Program-made: the position numbers and the translations under genes
The notes under the pieces: model-generated
What the model was told of the DNA's origin: nothing
Seen by the model: only the letters and a program-made list of their open reading frames with translations
The model's database searches: none
Origin: Isoetes taiwanensis
Taxonomy: Eukaryota; Streptophyta; Lycopodiopsida; Isoetales; Isoetaceae
Assembly (NCBI GenBank): GCA_021234155.1
Contig: JAJEKV010000062.1
Coordinates: 6,354,432 to 6,418,431 of the forward strand
Direction: 5' to 3'
Length of the DNA: 64,000 nucleotides
In this document: in pieces, positions 31,000-43,323 of the stretch
Layout: every line of letters starts with the position of its first letter
Position numbering within the stretch: position 1 is the stretch's first letter

Positions 31000-32475
31000 T
31001 CTTGAATGTTCTTAATCATAACTTAAACTCCCTTTCCTTGCTAGTATATTAATATCAAACCCCTTGGGCTCCTATACGGTTGAAGCAGATGATACATCTT
31101 CCTGTAGTATACTGACAATATATGAGGAGAGCTTTACCAAGTTTCAGAGCTGTTCTTGGCTCGTATGCCAAATAGTAATGTGGTTTTTTACTTAGTTCAA
31201 ATGATTTCAATTGGTTTCTCCTACTGTTTTAGTTACTTTAACGACTGATTTATCACCATTTGAATGAAATACTTTTTACAGTCCATTCTTCTTGTGTTTT
31301 CTAACTAATGGGCAAAGGGGATACAAATGGTGACCGGTGATAAACCGAGAAGCCAATTGTACCTTCTGGCCCTTGCTATATTACCATTTTCATGCTAATA
31401 TAGTATTGGTTGGCTGCAGGTACCAAGCTTCTCTTCCCTTTGTTTTTCCTTTGTCTATCTTATTGGATTAGCAGAAGTTTGGACTCGGATTATAACGATT
31501 GGTCAGTTGTTGAAGATACCATTCGTGGTTGTATTTTCTAAATGCTACAGTTCAGGGAAGTTGTAGCGACTCTCTTCAAAGTTTATTATATGCACTCTAT
31601 ACTACACGGCATCTTTATCTAGGCCAGGTTTTCTTTACGTAGCTTTATGCTAAGACTTCTGAAAGCACAGTGCTTATCTCTCCTAAGATATTTATGCTAC
31701 ATAAAATCATTGCTGCCATAGGCCTATTTTTGAACTTGAAACTCTGTTTTTTGCAAGTACCCAGAAATTATGTTTTGTATACTGTGTTTTCTGCTGTAAG
31801 TTCAATTCTGGAAGCTTATCATTATACCTGAAGCATGTAGCAGCTGGTTTTTACACTTGAGTTTTTGTCTACCATAAAGGGTGTCTTGTTTTACCATTCC
31901 ACTTATAGCTTAAATGCCTGAATGAATTGGTTTAATAGAAAATTTGGAAACTTTCACTTCAACATCAGTTTATTCGTTTAAAGGATTTTTCTAGTTCATA
32001 ATGGTGTATTTAAACTATCTAAGAGCAGACTTAGCATAAAGTAAATAAAGGTTAAAAATAAACATAAACATAGCCTATCTAGACGCTTAAATTCTTTAAA
32101 GGCTTATGTCTGAATATAAATAAAAGGTTTCTCAAGTCCTCTGTCTTAAATAAACTGTCTCCCACGTCCTCTATCTTATACTTGGAATATGAAGGCTGAC
32201 TGGATACATAACAGGAGATAATGTTTTCTTAGTCCTATTCTCTTTGTACATTTGCCTGTTAGTATGCAGTTTGATATACATTGATCAGTTGTAAGTATTT
32301 ATTACCGTTTGTTGTTCCCATGGTCTCTACTTCAAGGATAACATTTATTTACTCGATGTCTTGGTTTGGAAGTACCATTCTAGACTTGTCTAGATGTGGA
32401 ATGATAATACTGCCTTTAGGGATTGACCTTGGCAGATGTCTTGCTAGTTGACTGATGTCAAGGCTAGCAATGGCT
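31000..32475. other. Intron-like non-coding sequence before Penelope-like element
   Basis: T-rich sequence with no open frames of note, consistent with an intron or 3' flank of the 30,405-30,987 exons. It ends in a run of T at 32,479-32,498, where the first pseudo-LTR starts. Confidence 0.5.
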
Positions 32476-32498
32476 GGGTTTTTTTTTTTTTTTTTTTT

Positions 32499-34440
32499 TA
32501 TTAGTAAGATTTATTGGATCCTAGTAGCATAAGTTTTTATTAGCTTATAAATTTGAAGGGTTGTGCTTTAGCCAGTATTGTAAATTTCATAATTGGGTTT
32601 AACATATTAAGGAAGGTGCAGGAATTTGGTTGCACCTATTGGGCAAGGTGGCCTCATTTAGACCTTGGAGCACGAGACCAATAAGAAGTGTTAAGGTTGG
32701 TATTATTATTATATTGTCTTAAATTAATTCTTAAGAAAAAACCTAATAGGAAGTTAGGGTTACGAAAAAAGCTCTGGTAGTGAACTCCGGGTATGGCAAA
32801 AGATCTTAACGGAATTGGTTGACAGCCGTGTACTGGACTCCAGGTGAGAGCCAGACTTGCAAATCTAGAACAGTCGGTATCTGGGACTGTAAGGATTCGT
32901 GGAAAATGGCCGGTAAATTGGGTTTTTATAAGGGTCTTTGTGTTCCTTGTAATGCCTATGATTTTGTCTTGTCGCTCAATGTGATTGTTAGCTTGCTGGT
33001 TGTCATGGGCCGGAAGAAGGGTGATCTGAACATGACAACAAGGAGGAGGTTGGAAGAGGAGAAATCCAAAGCTAATAAAAAGGCTAAGTCCTTTTCGTTC
33101 CACAAAACCGTGGTGATTCCGCCATAGGGGATTACGGTCGTGCAAACATCCGTAAAGCGGCAGACTAGTGGCATTGGTGTTGATTATGTATGCAATTCCT
33201 TGTCTGTTGGTATGATCAATGAAAGTGTTGAGAATATGGGGAATGTAATTGGCTTGGGCCATGATTGTGCTGATGATGGAGACAAGATCCATGGTGGCCA
33301 GATAGCAAAGGAAAAGACCTCGGATCTGTCACAGCAGGCTGATGGACAGCCTCAAACAAACCAGGTTTGACAAATAGGTTAATATTGTGAATTATGCTTA
33401 TCTTAAAAGAATTTTTGTATGGGATATGGGCTTGGTAAAATGAGCTTGGGTGTATGGCTTGATTTATGAGATTCTATTGGATAAAATAGATCATAAAGAA
33501 AAGGTTAACAATCCTGTCAAGATGAGTAGATCTGAAAATGTGTTGGTTGATCTACTAAGCAGATTAGGAAAATAAACATGTTATTACAAATTCAGTAGGT
33601 ATAAGGGTTTATTATGTTTATGGTTCTGGTATAATTCCGCTGGGATATGATTTTACAAGTAAGGGTAACTTTGGGAAAGGACCTTGAAGTTGCGGTCATA
33701 AACAGGGGTGGCATATTGCATTGGTTTTCTTAGTTTAACTTTGGCTCATACTAATGAAATAAGTTTATGTTTACATTGTTTGGATACAAGGTTTTTTCCA
33801 TAATTCTAGAACAGGCAGCTTAATAATGATGTGATCTCCCATGTTATCAACATGTTTAAGGAGTGAGAAGCTTATGATTAATATTATACATGCAATGGTA
33901 TAGCATGTTTTAAATTGATCTGTTATCTTATATTTTTACAAGTTTAAGTGAAGGGTGATGAACCCAAGAAATCTGTAGCTTACGTGGGTCCCTTGTCCGG
34001 GTTACCAAGTCTATTGCTAACTTTGGCATGGTTGGATGCAGGTAACGGGATTTCTTGCTCTTAAGCTTGTTTTCTCCCATTCTTTCGATTTGGATAAGTC
34101 TACAGCAGTTACAATCATTGTCATCAAGGAAAATTCGTGAAATCTTTATTTGTATTTTAATTGGCATGTGGTTTTGGTTAAAATTCCCTACGGATAATGA
34201 TTCTTTTTATGTAAATTAGAACTTCGGAATTTAGAAATTATGAACAGGTTTATATGAATAAAGAAAGTGCTCTGTTTTTTCCAAGTATTACATATTTTGG
34301 TTCTTGTAGCCTTATTAAGGCCTAAACTAAATATCACCTGATTTAGTTTAGGACTGCTAATTGTACCTGGAAAATGTTCTTGTATAAGATCATTTAAAGG
34401 TAATAAAGTCTGTTTGTTCAGAGTAAAAAGGTTTTTTTTT
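32499..34440 (+). repeat. Upstream pseudo-LTR of Penelope-like element
   Basis: It begins attagtaagatttattgg after a T run and ends gtaaaaagg plus oligo-T. It matches 38,547-40,494 almost throughout, with differences clustered at CAG/CTG positions. It includes the first coding exon and most of intron 1. Confidence 0.85.
32906..33364 (+). CDS. Penelope-like element ORF, exon 1 (in pseudo-LTR)
   Basis: It opens MAGKLGFYKGLCVPCNAYDF, continues through MGRKKGDLNMTTRRRLEEEK (basic, possibly nucleic-acid binding), and after a slip near 33,115-33,140 reads GIGVDYVCNS and INESVENMGNVIGLGHD, ending PQTNQ at CAG|GTTTGA. The downstream pseudo-LTR copy (38,959-39,418) is broken at different places; taken together the two copies suggest a continuous exon, so the breaks are probably not ancestral. 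It joins the exon at 34,543 in phase 0. No known domain was recognised. Confidence 0.6.
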
Positions 34441-34542
34441 TCCAATATTCAGTTCCTTAGTTATACTAGGGACCTTAATATGGCTATTTCATTAGGCAGG
34501 TGTACATACTTATTTTACTGACCTTTGGGAAATATTTTGTAG

Positions 34543-36111
34543 GTCTTAACAAGAAAAGGGAATGTTGATTTGGAAACAGAAAGTCATTGGATAAAAGAGC
34601 TGATTCTACTCAAGTATAATGAAGGGCGGATTGACAGTCCAAATATGGCGGTTCAAACTATCATTGCATGTATAAGGAATAAAGAAGTTCACTCATACAT
34701 TTTATTCAAAGAGGTAAACTTGGTAGACAAAAATAAATCCCTGGTCACTTTTTTGGGTTTTAATGGTTGGTTCAAGCTTTACCAACAGTTGAAGAAATTC
34801 AACTTTGAGTCTACTAAAAGCAAGGAATGGATAAATAACATATATGCAGAAGTTGATTCCATTTTTTTCAAGAGAACTGTTCTTGAGGATAGTATGGCAA
34901 AGGTTTTTATGGAAGGCCTTACTGCCCTTGAATCTGCCAATGATATTAGTTCCTCCTTTGAAGATGATTCCACCATTATCACTGATGAAAAGCAAGATGT
35001 TGGTGGAGAATGTCTTTTTTCAGACAAAGATCTCACTGAACCAGATGTTTTCCAGTTTGACATGGAAGAGGAAGCATATACTGAAAATATACAGGCTGCC
35101 ATGTTCACTAATGAAGGTGATAGTGTACATAATCTCAACCTTGGAAATTCATCTTGTTTCCCTGTTATTACTGAACAGACAGTTGAGTGTTACAGTGCTG
35201 TTTATGAACATGCCATTTGGAGGAGCCAAAATTTTGGAGCGCTTGCTCCAATTAATTTGGATACTTGGGTTGCTTTGGCTGGTATTACGAAGGATGAGAT
35301 CAAAGCTGCAAATCTAGCTGCACACAAAATGGAAAAGTATTTTGCAAAGATTGATAAGGATATCCCCTTTGATATGGACTTCTTTCAGCAGCCTTGTATT
35401 AAGAATAATGGTATACAGATTCGTCAAAAGGGCCATATGGCATACCCAAATTTAGACAGGGATGATTTCTATTTAAAGCGTATTTGGAGAACCCATTGCC
35501 CGTATTTCACTTGTAAGTGTGATAAAAATCTGAAAATGTTGAAGAAAAAAGAAGAGAAGTGTAATAGTGGGATTATATGGTTTGACCATGGTTTGTGGTT
35601 CCTCTTAAACAATTTGGAAATGATTTTTCTAGATTCATCTCCTCTTGCAAAAATGGTTTCACTTACCAAGTACATAAATGGATCATTAAGGCCTGCTGTC
35701 TTGGCTTACATTTCTTATTTGGAGGTCAGAAGGGTGATGTTGGAAATGACATCTCAGTTTGCCAAGACCCCAAACTCCAATCTTAAGGCAGTGTTTGGCA
35801 ATGATAAAATGGCGGACATTGTTGAAAAAATGATCAAACCTCTGAGTTTTATGAAGCTCCAGAATTCTGGTACCAGACCTACATTCAGTGCAAAAACTTA
35901 TTCTTGGAGTGGACAATCCATTGGAATTGCTAAGTGTAAGGTACCCAGGATGCCTCCCAGAATTATGTCAGATCCTAATATGCAGCCTGTCACACCTGTT
36001 CCAAATGCCATGAGTTGCAATCAGAATGAAGATTACTCAGTTACTAAGGGTGGTAATAAGGTTGTTTCCTTGAGTGAAGCTTCCCCTCTCAACCTGGAAT
36101 ATCAATTTGAG
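34543..36111 (+). CDS. Penelope-like element ORF, exon 2 (N-terminal domain)
   Basis: The acceptor attttgtag precedes GTCTTAACAAG, and the frame is open for about 523 codons to 36,111, where GAGAAG|GTTGAT is a plausible donor (an in-frame stop follows at 36,124). Recognisable pieces: ESHWIKELILLKYNEGR at the start, echoed in the second element at 47,560 (NKWIKELVLVKYH); an acidic middle; HCPYFTCKCDKN, a CxC/Cys-His cluster that could bind zinc; and LEVRRVMLEMTSQF. No GIY-YIG signature is visible. The length and position correspond to the N-terminal region upstream of the RT in PLEs. The function of this domain is unknown. Confidence 0.65.
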
Positions 36112-36348
36112 AAGGTTGATGGATAAATAACTGGACAGTAAAGTCCTATGCGAAAAATATATGTATTTTTTGTCTTACCAGCTTTGGTTTTTGATATTTA
36201 CCAATGCTGGTCTCATATATATGAAAAACTTACTATTGCCATTTGGCCTTATTCATTTAAACCTGTTTTTTGTGGTTTTAAAATTTTGCTATCAAAGTTA
36301 CAGTTTGGTTGGTATTTAAACATGGACCTAACTTTGGTTATCTATTAG
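36112..36348 (+). other. Putative phase-0 intron 2 of Penelope-like ORF
   Basis: Begins GTTGATGG and ends ttatctattag before GTTAATGTTGAC. It is T-rich with stops in all frames, while coding potential resumes directly after. Intron 1 (33,365-34,542) is also phase 0. Confidence 0.5.
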
Positions 36349-38421
36349 GTTAATGTTGACAAAACAAGACGGATTGTCAAAGATATCAACCTGAAGAGGC
36401 ATCTGACTCTAGTAAAATAACAAAAAGAGGCATGTATTGTACATTTTACATTTTTTTCGAAAGCCCTTGACAGATTCAAGATTAAAAGAATTTTCCATAC
36501 TGTTATGCATGAAGTATTAAATGACAGGGGCACTGAATTGGTCAATAAAACCACGTTTGCCTGGAGATACATAGACCAGGTCAGAAATAAAGTTTGCAAA
36601 CCCTTCAAGGTATTTGCTGAAGGATCTCTTAATCATTGTCCTTGTAAAAATCCTAATCTAAGTAGGTTTCTGGATCCTTTGATTGGGCATATCAGAACCA
36701 CTAATTTGGACATAATCCATTGTAAAAATTTGAGAAAAGCATTTGAATGTGGGCTTAACCATATTCCTGAAGATGGCTTGTCAGTCCAAGACTTCATGGT
36801 TGACTTTAGTAAAGCTTGTCAGCAGTTCATAAACATACACAGGTTTCAACTTCTGGACTTGACAGATTGGGATTTACAGAATATATGTGGTATGTTGGAA
36901 CATTTGGCTCATGTAGAAATCACAGATTTCAAGGCAAATTTGGATCCCAAAAGGTTTTTATGGAAGGATCCTGATGTAAAGAAGAACCTTATATGACTCA
37001 ATCATAATCTGTTTGTAACTGAGTTAGATAAGGCCAGTAACAATGCTGCTTTTATTTGTCCTTATCATATTGCTGAAGCAGCAATTAATAGGCTGAATGG
37101 GGATGACTTCCAGAAATGTTTGGAAAGTCCTAATGACATAAAAAAATCCTGTGCCAAGGATATTTCTGCTTTTATTGGAAATGAGCACATGGGGTCTTCA
37201 AAATTACCATATCTTATGGCAATCTACAAGGCCCATAAGTTGGAGTATAGATGGATAACTAATGCAAACTCAACTGTGTTTTCTGAAATCTCAAACCTTA
37301 TTACTGGAATACTTAACCAGTGTATACAAATATGGCCCAGTATTTGCCATAAGAAAACTGCCAGACTAAGACTATGGGGTCAGAATAAAGTAAATCCATG
37401 TTGGATTATCAATTCGGTGTATGATATAGTATTAAATCTGCCTTTGAAAATTTATGATGTATGTTCAGTGGACATCACCAAATGTTATGAAACAATCCCG
37501 CTGAATGGGGCTGAAGGTATCATAGAAATTATTAATGACATTGTGGATATGACATGGGAACATCAAATGATGGAGGCAAGATTGTTTGACTTGATTTACA
37601 AGTTTTAAAATGATGAAGTCTGTGTAAAATGGGTAAGATCAGCAAAGGACAAAATATTTGTCAGTTGGACATACATAGATAAGGAAACTTTTAAAGCAGT
37701 GAACAATTGGCTTTTAAGCCATTGTTTCTTACAGATGGGTAACAAAGTCTGGAGACAAATCAGGGGAATCCCTATGGGCTTTTCATGTAGCCCTGCTTGG
37801 TGTGTATTATATTTGGCATGGTACGAACTGAGGTTTATCTTTAAATTGGCAAATGCAGGGAGAATTTCAGACATTTATAGGTTCAAGTATGCTGCCCGAT
37901 ATATCGATGATTTAAATATCATTAATGGTGGGAATCTAAGTGAGTTCTTTTCGAAAGAATCGGATATTACTATCTACAACATGGATGTGCTTGGCATTAA
38001 AGATGAAACTGTATATAGCAACAATGTGGGAAATGTTGGGATAGAATGCAACTTCCTGAATTTGTCCATACAGGTTATTGACCCTGACAGAGGTATATTT
38101 AGGATCTCGAGATATGACAAGCGATTGAAACTACCATTCAAGGTGTGCAAGTTTATCAAAGCTTGGAGCTGTAGACCATATGCACAGTCATCTAAAGTTA
38201 TTTTATCCCAAGTGCTCCCTTATTTGTACACGCATTCTGATGCAAAAGAGGCAGCTGAAGACATTATGGAATTAATGAATGAGTTCTGTCGAAATGGCTT
38301 TGCCAAAAAAGACATTACAAAAGGGATTTTACAGATTTTGCATAAAGAAGTTTTTCCTGGTCTGTTGTACAGGTTTGGAGACATGTTCCGAGAGCTTAAA
38401 AGATTAATGAGTATCCAATGA
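36349..38421 (+). pseudogene. Penelope-like reverse transcriptase
   Basis: After intron 2 the frame reads VNVDKTRRIVKDINLKRHL and continues to 38,421 with three in-frame stops (36,418; 36,994; 37,606). Landmarks of PLE-type RT: ELDKASNNAAFICPYHI; SSKLPYLMAIYKAHKLEYRW, the P...K.HK...R fingers block; CSVDITKCYETIPL, motif A with the first catalytic Asp; QIRGIPMGFSCSPAW, motif B; and ARYIDDLNIIN, motif C with the Asp pair at about 37,903-37,911. NFLNLSIQVIDPDRG and RISRYDKRLKLPF follow. The ...IPMG.. and RYIDD blocks are those of PLE and telomerase-like RTs, not of LINE or LTR enzymes. Stops may be genuine or read errors. The catalytic residues are intact. Confidence 0.85.
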
Positions 38422-38444
38422 GACTTTTATTGAACATAGGAAGG

Positions 38445-38474
38445 GTAGGACCTTGTGGTACAACAAGGTCCTAC
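38445..38474 (+). promoter_or_regulatory. 3'-terminal stem-loop of Penelope-like element 1
   Basis: gtaggaccttgt and acaaggtcctac form a perfect 12-bp stem with loop ggtaca, 24 bp after the RT stop and about 70 bp before the downstream pseudo-LTR. The related element has the equivalent hairpin at 48,042-48,072 with compensating base changes. Confidence 0.7.
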
Positions 38475-38546
38475 TCTCCTTGTTGTTACCTTAAGAATTA
38501 TGCATAATTGCAAGGTCCCCCAACCTACGGATGGAGGAAGGGGTTT

Positions 38547-40494
38547 TTATTAGTAAGGTTTATTGGATCCTAGTAGCATAAGTTTTTATTAGCTTATAAA
38601 TTTGAAGGGTTGTGCTTTAGCCAGTATTGTAAATTTCATAATTGGGTTTAACATATTAAGGAAGGTGCAGGAATTTGGTTGCACCTATTGGGCAAGGTGG
38701 CCTCATTTAGACCTTGGAGCACGAGACCAATAAGAAGTGTTAAGGTTGGTATTATTATTATATTGTCTTAAATTAATTCTTAAGAAAAAACCTAATAGGA
38801 AGTTAGGGTTCTAAAAAAAAAAGCTCCGTAGTGAACTAGGGTATGGCAAAAGATCTTAACGGAATTGGTTGATGTACCGTGTCTTGGACTCAGGTGAGAG
38901 CCGACTTGCAAAAAACTAGAACGATGGGGTATCCGGGACCTGTAAGGATTCGTGGAAAATGGCCGGTAAATTGGGTTTTTATAAGGGTCTTTGTGTTCCT
39001 TGTAATGCCTATGATTTTGTCTTGTCGCTCAATGTGATTGTTAGCTTGCTGGTTGTCATGGGCCGGAAGAAGGGTGATCTGAACATGACAACAAGGAGGA
39101 GGTTGGAAGAGGAGAAATCCAAAGCTAATAAAAAGGCTAAGTCCTTTTCGTTCCACAAAACTGTGGTGATTCAGGCCATAGGGGATTCTGGTGCAGCATC
39201 TGTAGCACCAGCAGCTAGTGGCATTGGTGTTGATTATGTATGCAATTCACCGGCCCGTTGGTATGATCAATGAAAGTGTTGAGAATATGGGGAATGTAAT
39301 TGGCTTGGGCCATGATTGTGCTGATGATGGAGACAAGATCCATGGTGGCCAGATAGCAAAGGAAAAGACCCGGATCTGTCCACGGCAGTCGATGGATGGA
39401 CCTCAAACAAACCCAGTTTGACAAATAGGTTAATATTGTGAATTATGCTTATCTTAAAAGAATTTTTGTATGGGATATGGGCTTGGTAAAATGAGCTTGG
39501 GTGTATGGCTTGATTTATGAGATTCTATTGGATAAAATAGATCATAAAGAAAAGGTTAACAATCCCTGGCCAAGATGAGTAGATCCGAAAATGTGTTGGT
39601 TGATCTACTAAGCGATTAGGAAAATAAACATGTTATTACAAATTCAAGTAGGTATAAGGGTTTATTATGTTTATGGTTTCGTATAATTCATTTGGGATAT
39701 GATTTTACAAGTAAGGGTAACTTTGGGAAAGGACCTTGAAGTTGCGGTCATAAAGCAGGGGGTGGCATATTGCATTGGTTTTCTTAGTTTAACTTTGGCT
39801 CATACTAATGAAATAAGTTTATGTTTACATTGTTTGGATACAAGGTTTTTTCCATAATTCTAGAACAGGCAGCTTAATAATGATGTGATCTCCCATGTTA
39901 TCAACATGTTTAAGGAGTGAGAAGCTTATGATTAATATTATACATGCAATGGTATAGCATGTTTTAAATTGATCATTATCTTATATTTTACAAGTTTAAG
40001 TGAAGGGTGATGAACCCAAGAAATCTGTAGCTTACCTGTCGTCCCTTGTCTGGTTACCAAGTCTATTGCTAACTTTGGCATGGTTGGATGCAGGTAACGG
40101 GATTTCTTGCTCTTAAGCTTGTTTTCTCCCATTCTTTCGATTTGGATAAGTCTACAGCAGTTACAATACTGTCATCAAGGAAAATTCAGGAAATCTTTAT
40201 TTGTATTTTAATTGGCATGTGTGGTTTTGGTTAAAATTTCCCTCTGGATAATGATTCTTTTATGTAAATTAGAACTTCTGGAATTTAGAAATTATGAACA
40301 GGTTTATATGAATAAAGAAAGTGCTCTGTTTTTTCCAAGTATTACATATTTTGGTTCTTGTAGCCTTATTAAGGCCTAAACTAAATATCACCTGATTTAG
40401 TTTAGGACTGCTAATTGTACCTGGAAAATGTTCTTGTATAAGATCATTTAAAGGTAATAAAGTCTGTTTGTTCAGAGTAAAAAGGTTTTTTTTT
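38547..40494 (+). repeat. Downstream pseudo-LTR of Penelope-like element
   Basis: Direct copy of 32,499-34,440, including the exon 1 equivalent (38,959-39,418). It ends gtaaaaagg plus oligo-T, after which the sequences part: the upstream copy continues into the coding unit, while here unrelated DNA begins. Confidence 0.85.
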
Positions 40495-42514
40495 TATTAT
40501 CCTATTGTTTAAATTTGGTTTTTCCGTGGTGCCAAAAACTTTTTGGAATTTTTTCTTAATTTGATTTCTTAAGGTTTTGAGGGTTTTGGCCGCCGGGAAA
40601 AGATTCCGGTTCTCCAAAAATCGAGCATTTTCGTCATACTATGATTTCGAAATAGGCATTCTTGGGGCCGATGAATTATCCCCCAGTTTTCGTGGATTCT
40701 TATCTGGGATGGCTGAGTGAAGCTTCCATCCATGCACCATCCCTCGGGACATGCACCACGGCATGGAGACCAACGCTGTTATAGTTAGGGGCCGTGATAT
40801 TATGTTCATGTTTTTTATTCAGGGCCATAGCTTGCAGCAGGGATGCATTCAAGCTGATAATCTAGAGGTTGAAGCATAGTTTTATTATGGTTTTATTATG
40901 GTGAATTCGTATGGGTTGTGAATCAGTTTTTCTGCAGTGTTGATCCCGGCATGGGAGCTTCTGCGCTCTTCCACAGCCACGGCCACCGTTGAAGCACATG
41001 CCCCTCTTAGCCCTCTTGGAAAGGATCTTGGGCTACTATGCGGTGGGTATGGAATGTGCTTTCATTATGATTTGGAAATTTGGATTTCTGGATTATGCTC
41101 CCCCGATTTTTGCGGCATGGAGAGCATGAAAGACATGTGGTGTCTGAGCACTTGGGCCACTTTGATGCGACTTGGCGCATCTTGCAATGGTTGTCGCGGG
41201 TAAAACTTCCTATTTCATTTTTTACGTCTTTTACGTAGCATGATATAGTCCTTGACTGGATGTTTACATGGTATTCGACCTAAGAATTGTTCGAGCCGGG
41301 CATAAGTACGTTTCTATATTTGCATGGCAAGAACCATGTCGGTGTTAGTGGAATCCGTCTCCTGGCCTTCTGACAGATCTGCCACCTACATCACACAAGT
41401 GAGTAAGATTGAAACTCATTCAAACAATTATAATAAGTAAGAATAGCAAATTGTTTTCAAGTTATAGCCATCTTTAGATGCTGATGTCTTCTGAGAAAAA
41501 AGGTTAGGGAATTGATTGATTAGGGCAAAACAGTAAGCTGTTATGTAGGGGACAAAAACTTCTCAAGAAGTTTGTTTTCTAGATTTTAATTTTGTGGTTT
41601 TCTTTAGTTCATCTGTTTGCATCAATGCATGGTGATGACATATACTTCTTGGTTTGTAATAGAGCAACAGGTCCATAGTATGGTCATAATGTATCTGTAT
41701 GAGTCTTGAACAAGTTATTTACCTATTATTATGGTTAGTTGCCCTTTGAAATGTCTGCATGTTATAGGGACATGAACTCATTGACTGCATTTGAAGAGAG
41801 TATTATATAGATTCTAAATCCTCCTACTCTCGTTCGGATGACTGATTAGTTGTTCTATTTTTTACGGTGTTAAAAATCCTCTAATCGGAAGGATGAGATT
41901 GCGATTACAAGTTTATATCCAACTCCGATTTGCTCTATCTACCCATTGGTATCAATGAGGTACCCATCTTATGAATCTTGTGATTTGCTTTTTAAAAGCA
42001 AGCTTCTGTTCAAATGATAACTGCCTTTGTTTCAACTTTGTTTTCTGCTTCTTTTAGATGAGACACCAGCAAATACTATAAAAATACAATGAATAACAGA
42101 ATGTATTCTTTGAGACTTATTTTCAAAGTATTGAGAGTATATAACATGTGCTTCCTTTTGTGCTCTACATTTTTGTTGACAATCTTTTTTTCCTTTCTCT
42201 TTTGGGAGTTCAGGAGCACAAAAGCAAGTTAGTAGCTGAAGGGGCAATGGGCAGTTTGCATGCCGTAGTTCTGCTTTTTACATATTATAGGTAAGAGCCC
42301 TTACACAAATTTCAAATGGTGCCAATGTATGCAAGATGCAATTCTGTTGACAAACCCATTATTATGACTATTTTTCCAACCTCAAATATCTATCTAGCTC
42401 CAATCTTATTTGAGCGTTTGGAATCTGTGCATCCCATTTATTTATTGTATTCTAAACTGATGTTTATCCTAATGAATGTACTTGGCGTCTATAGATTTAG
42501 CTGACTATGATTAG

Positions 42515-42647
42515 GCTTTCAAGGCCCTGCATAGGGTTATGGATTATACCATGATTACGGAGGACCATGCGAAGTTTGGATACATCGGGACCCATCTAAA
42601 ACATCTCCAGCTTCATACTATGTTCCAGTTTGCGTACATCAACAGAG
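42515..42647 (+). CDS. Isolated exon of an unidentified protein
   Basis: Bounded by gactatgattag and AACAGAG|GTAGAC, it reads in one frame AFKALHRVMDYTMITEDHAK, then FGYIGTHLKHLQLHTMFQFA, then YINR. The composition is clearly protein-like and stop-free over 44 codons, unlike the flanks. The protein was not recognised and neighbouring exons could not be joined with confidence. Confidence 0.4.
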
Positions 42648-43205
42648 GTAGACAAACTGGCTTTTTAGTAGATCTGTAATTTCGTAAAAAGAAATGTGTA
42701 TGTCATGTAAAAGAGCTTGAGCATAAAAAGTCAACAAATATGATATGGTTTTAAACTGCCAAGACCTGCCCTTCAACAACAATGACAGAAACACCAAATC
42801 ATTAAATCATGTTTTCTCTCTTTTCTTGATTCCTTTACATGCTACTTTTGTTGTTATCTTTCTATTCTTCCCTAGCGTTTAAGTCACAAGGACATGCCTA
42901 TAATGCTTTCTCCTGTAAAGATTTCCAGGTGTAATAGTCTTAATTCCACTTACGGGTGATTTGCTAATGTCATATATCAGGTGCCAATCATGATCCAATA
43001 GCGGTCGTGGAAAAGTAGCTCTAGATACTTGGTCTTTTGATACTGATATTTCTAGGGCAATATTGTTTTAAAGCCACCAGACATTATTTTCTAATATGTA
43101 CTTGGAATCATTTATATGTTGCTTTACTCCATGTACATGTGCTTGCGGTGATATTTGCACAAATTGTCTATTTGCAGTGGGCCAAGAATCCCCTTAGTTA
43201 TTTAC

Positions 43206-43323
43206 GGAGCTGCTTTATTATGCTCAAAGTTTCTGAGGGATTGACTGTCTGCAGCAGGCTTAATGGAGCTTCTTTATTATGCCCAAAGGTCTTCTGCGAT
43301 GGACTGGCTGCAACAGGTTAACC
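43206..43323. repeat. Tandem duplication, 59-bp unit
   Basis: ggagctgctttattatgctc... at 43,206 and ggagcttctttattatgccc... at 43,265 are diverged copies, each ending near caacagg/cagcagg followed by ttaa. Confidence 0.75.

Larger units (their letters stand above)
32480..40495 (+). mobile_element. Penelope-like retroelement with 1.95-kb pseudo-LTRs
   Basis: A unit of direct repeat (32,499-34,440), internal coding region and direct repeat (38,547-40,494). The RT has the PLE-type fingers and palm motifs and a YIDD box. PLEs are known for direct terminal repeats produced by partial tandem copies (pLTRs), for spliceosomal introns in their ORFs, and for the absence of canonical LTR-type priming sites. 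All three traits are seen here. There is no TG...CA terminus or primer-binding site, and each repeat is bounded by oligo-T. No GIY-YIG endonuclease was recognised, so it may belong to an endonuclease-lacking or highly diverged class. Three in-frame stops interrupt the RT as read. Confidence 0.8.

Noticed and set aside
33268..33310. CTGATGA motif as a hammerhead ribozyme core in the Penelope-like pseudo-LTR
   Set aside because: PLE pLTRs can contain hammerheads, but here no GAAA core follows at a workable distance, no closing stems fit, and the motif lies inside coding exon 1.
34570..36126. GIY-YIG endonuclease in the Penelope-like N-terminal domain
   Set aside because: No GIY or YIG pair or downstream Arg/Glu pattern was visible in the translated frame.
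43190..43260. PLVIYGAALLCSKF as part of an alcohol dehydrogenase
   Set aside because: The similarity is limited to a few residues in one frame inside a duplicated segment; insufficient.
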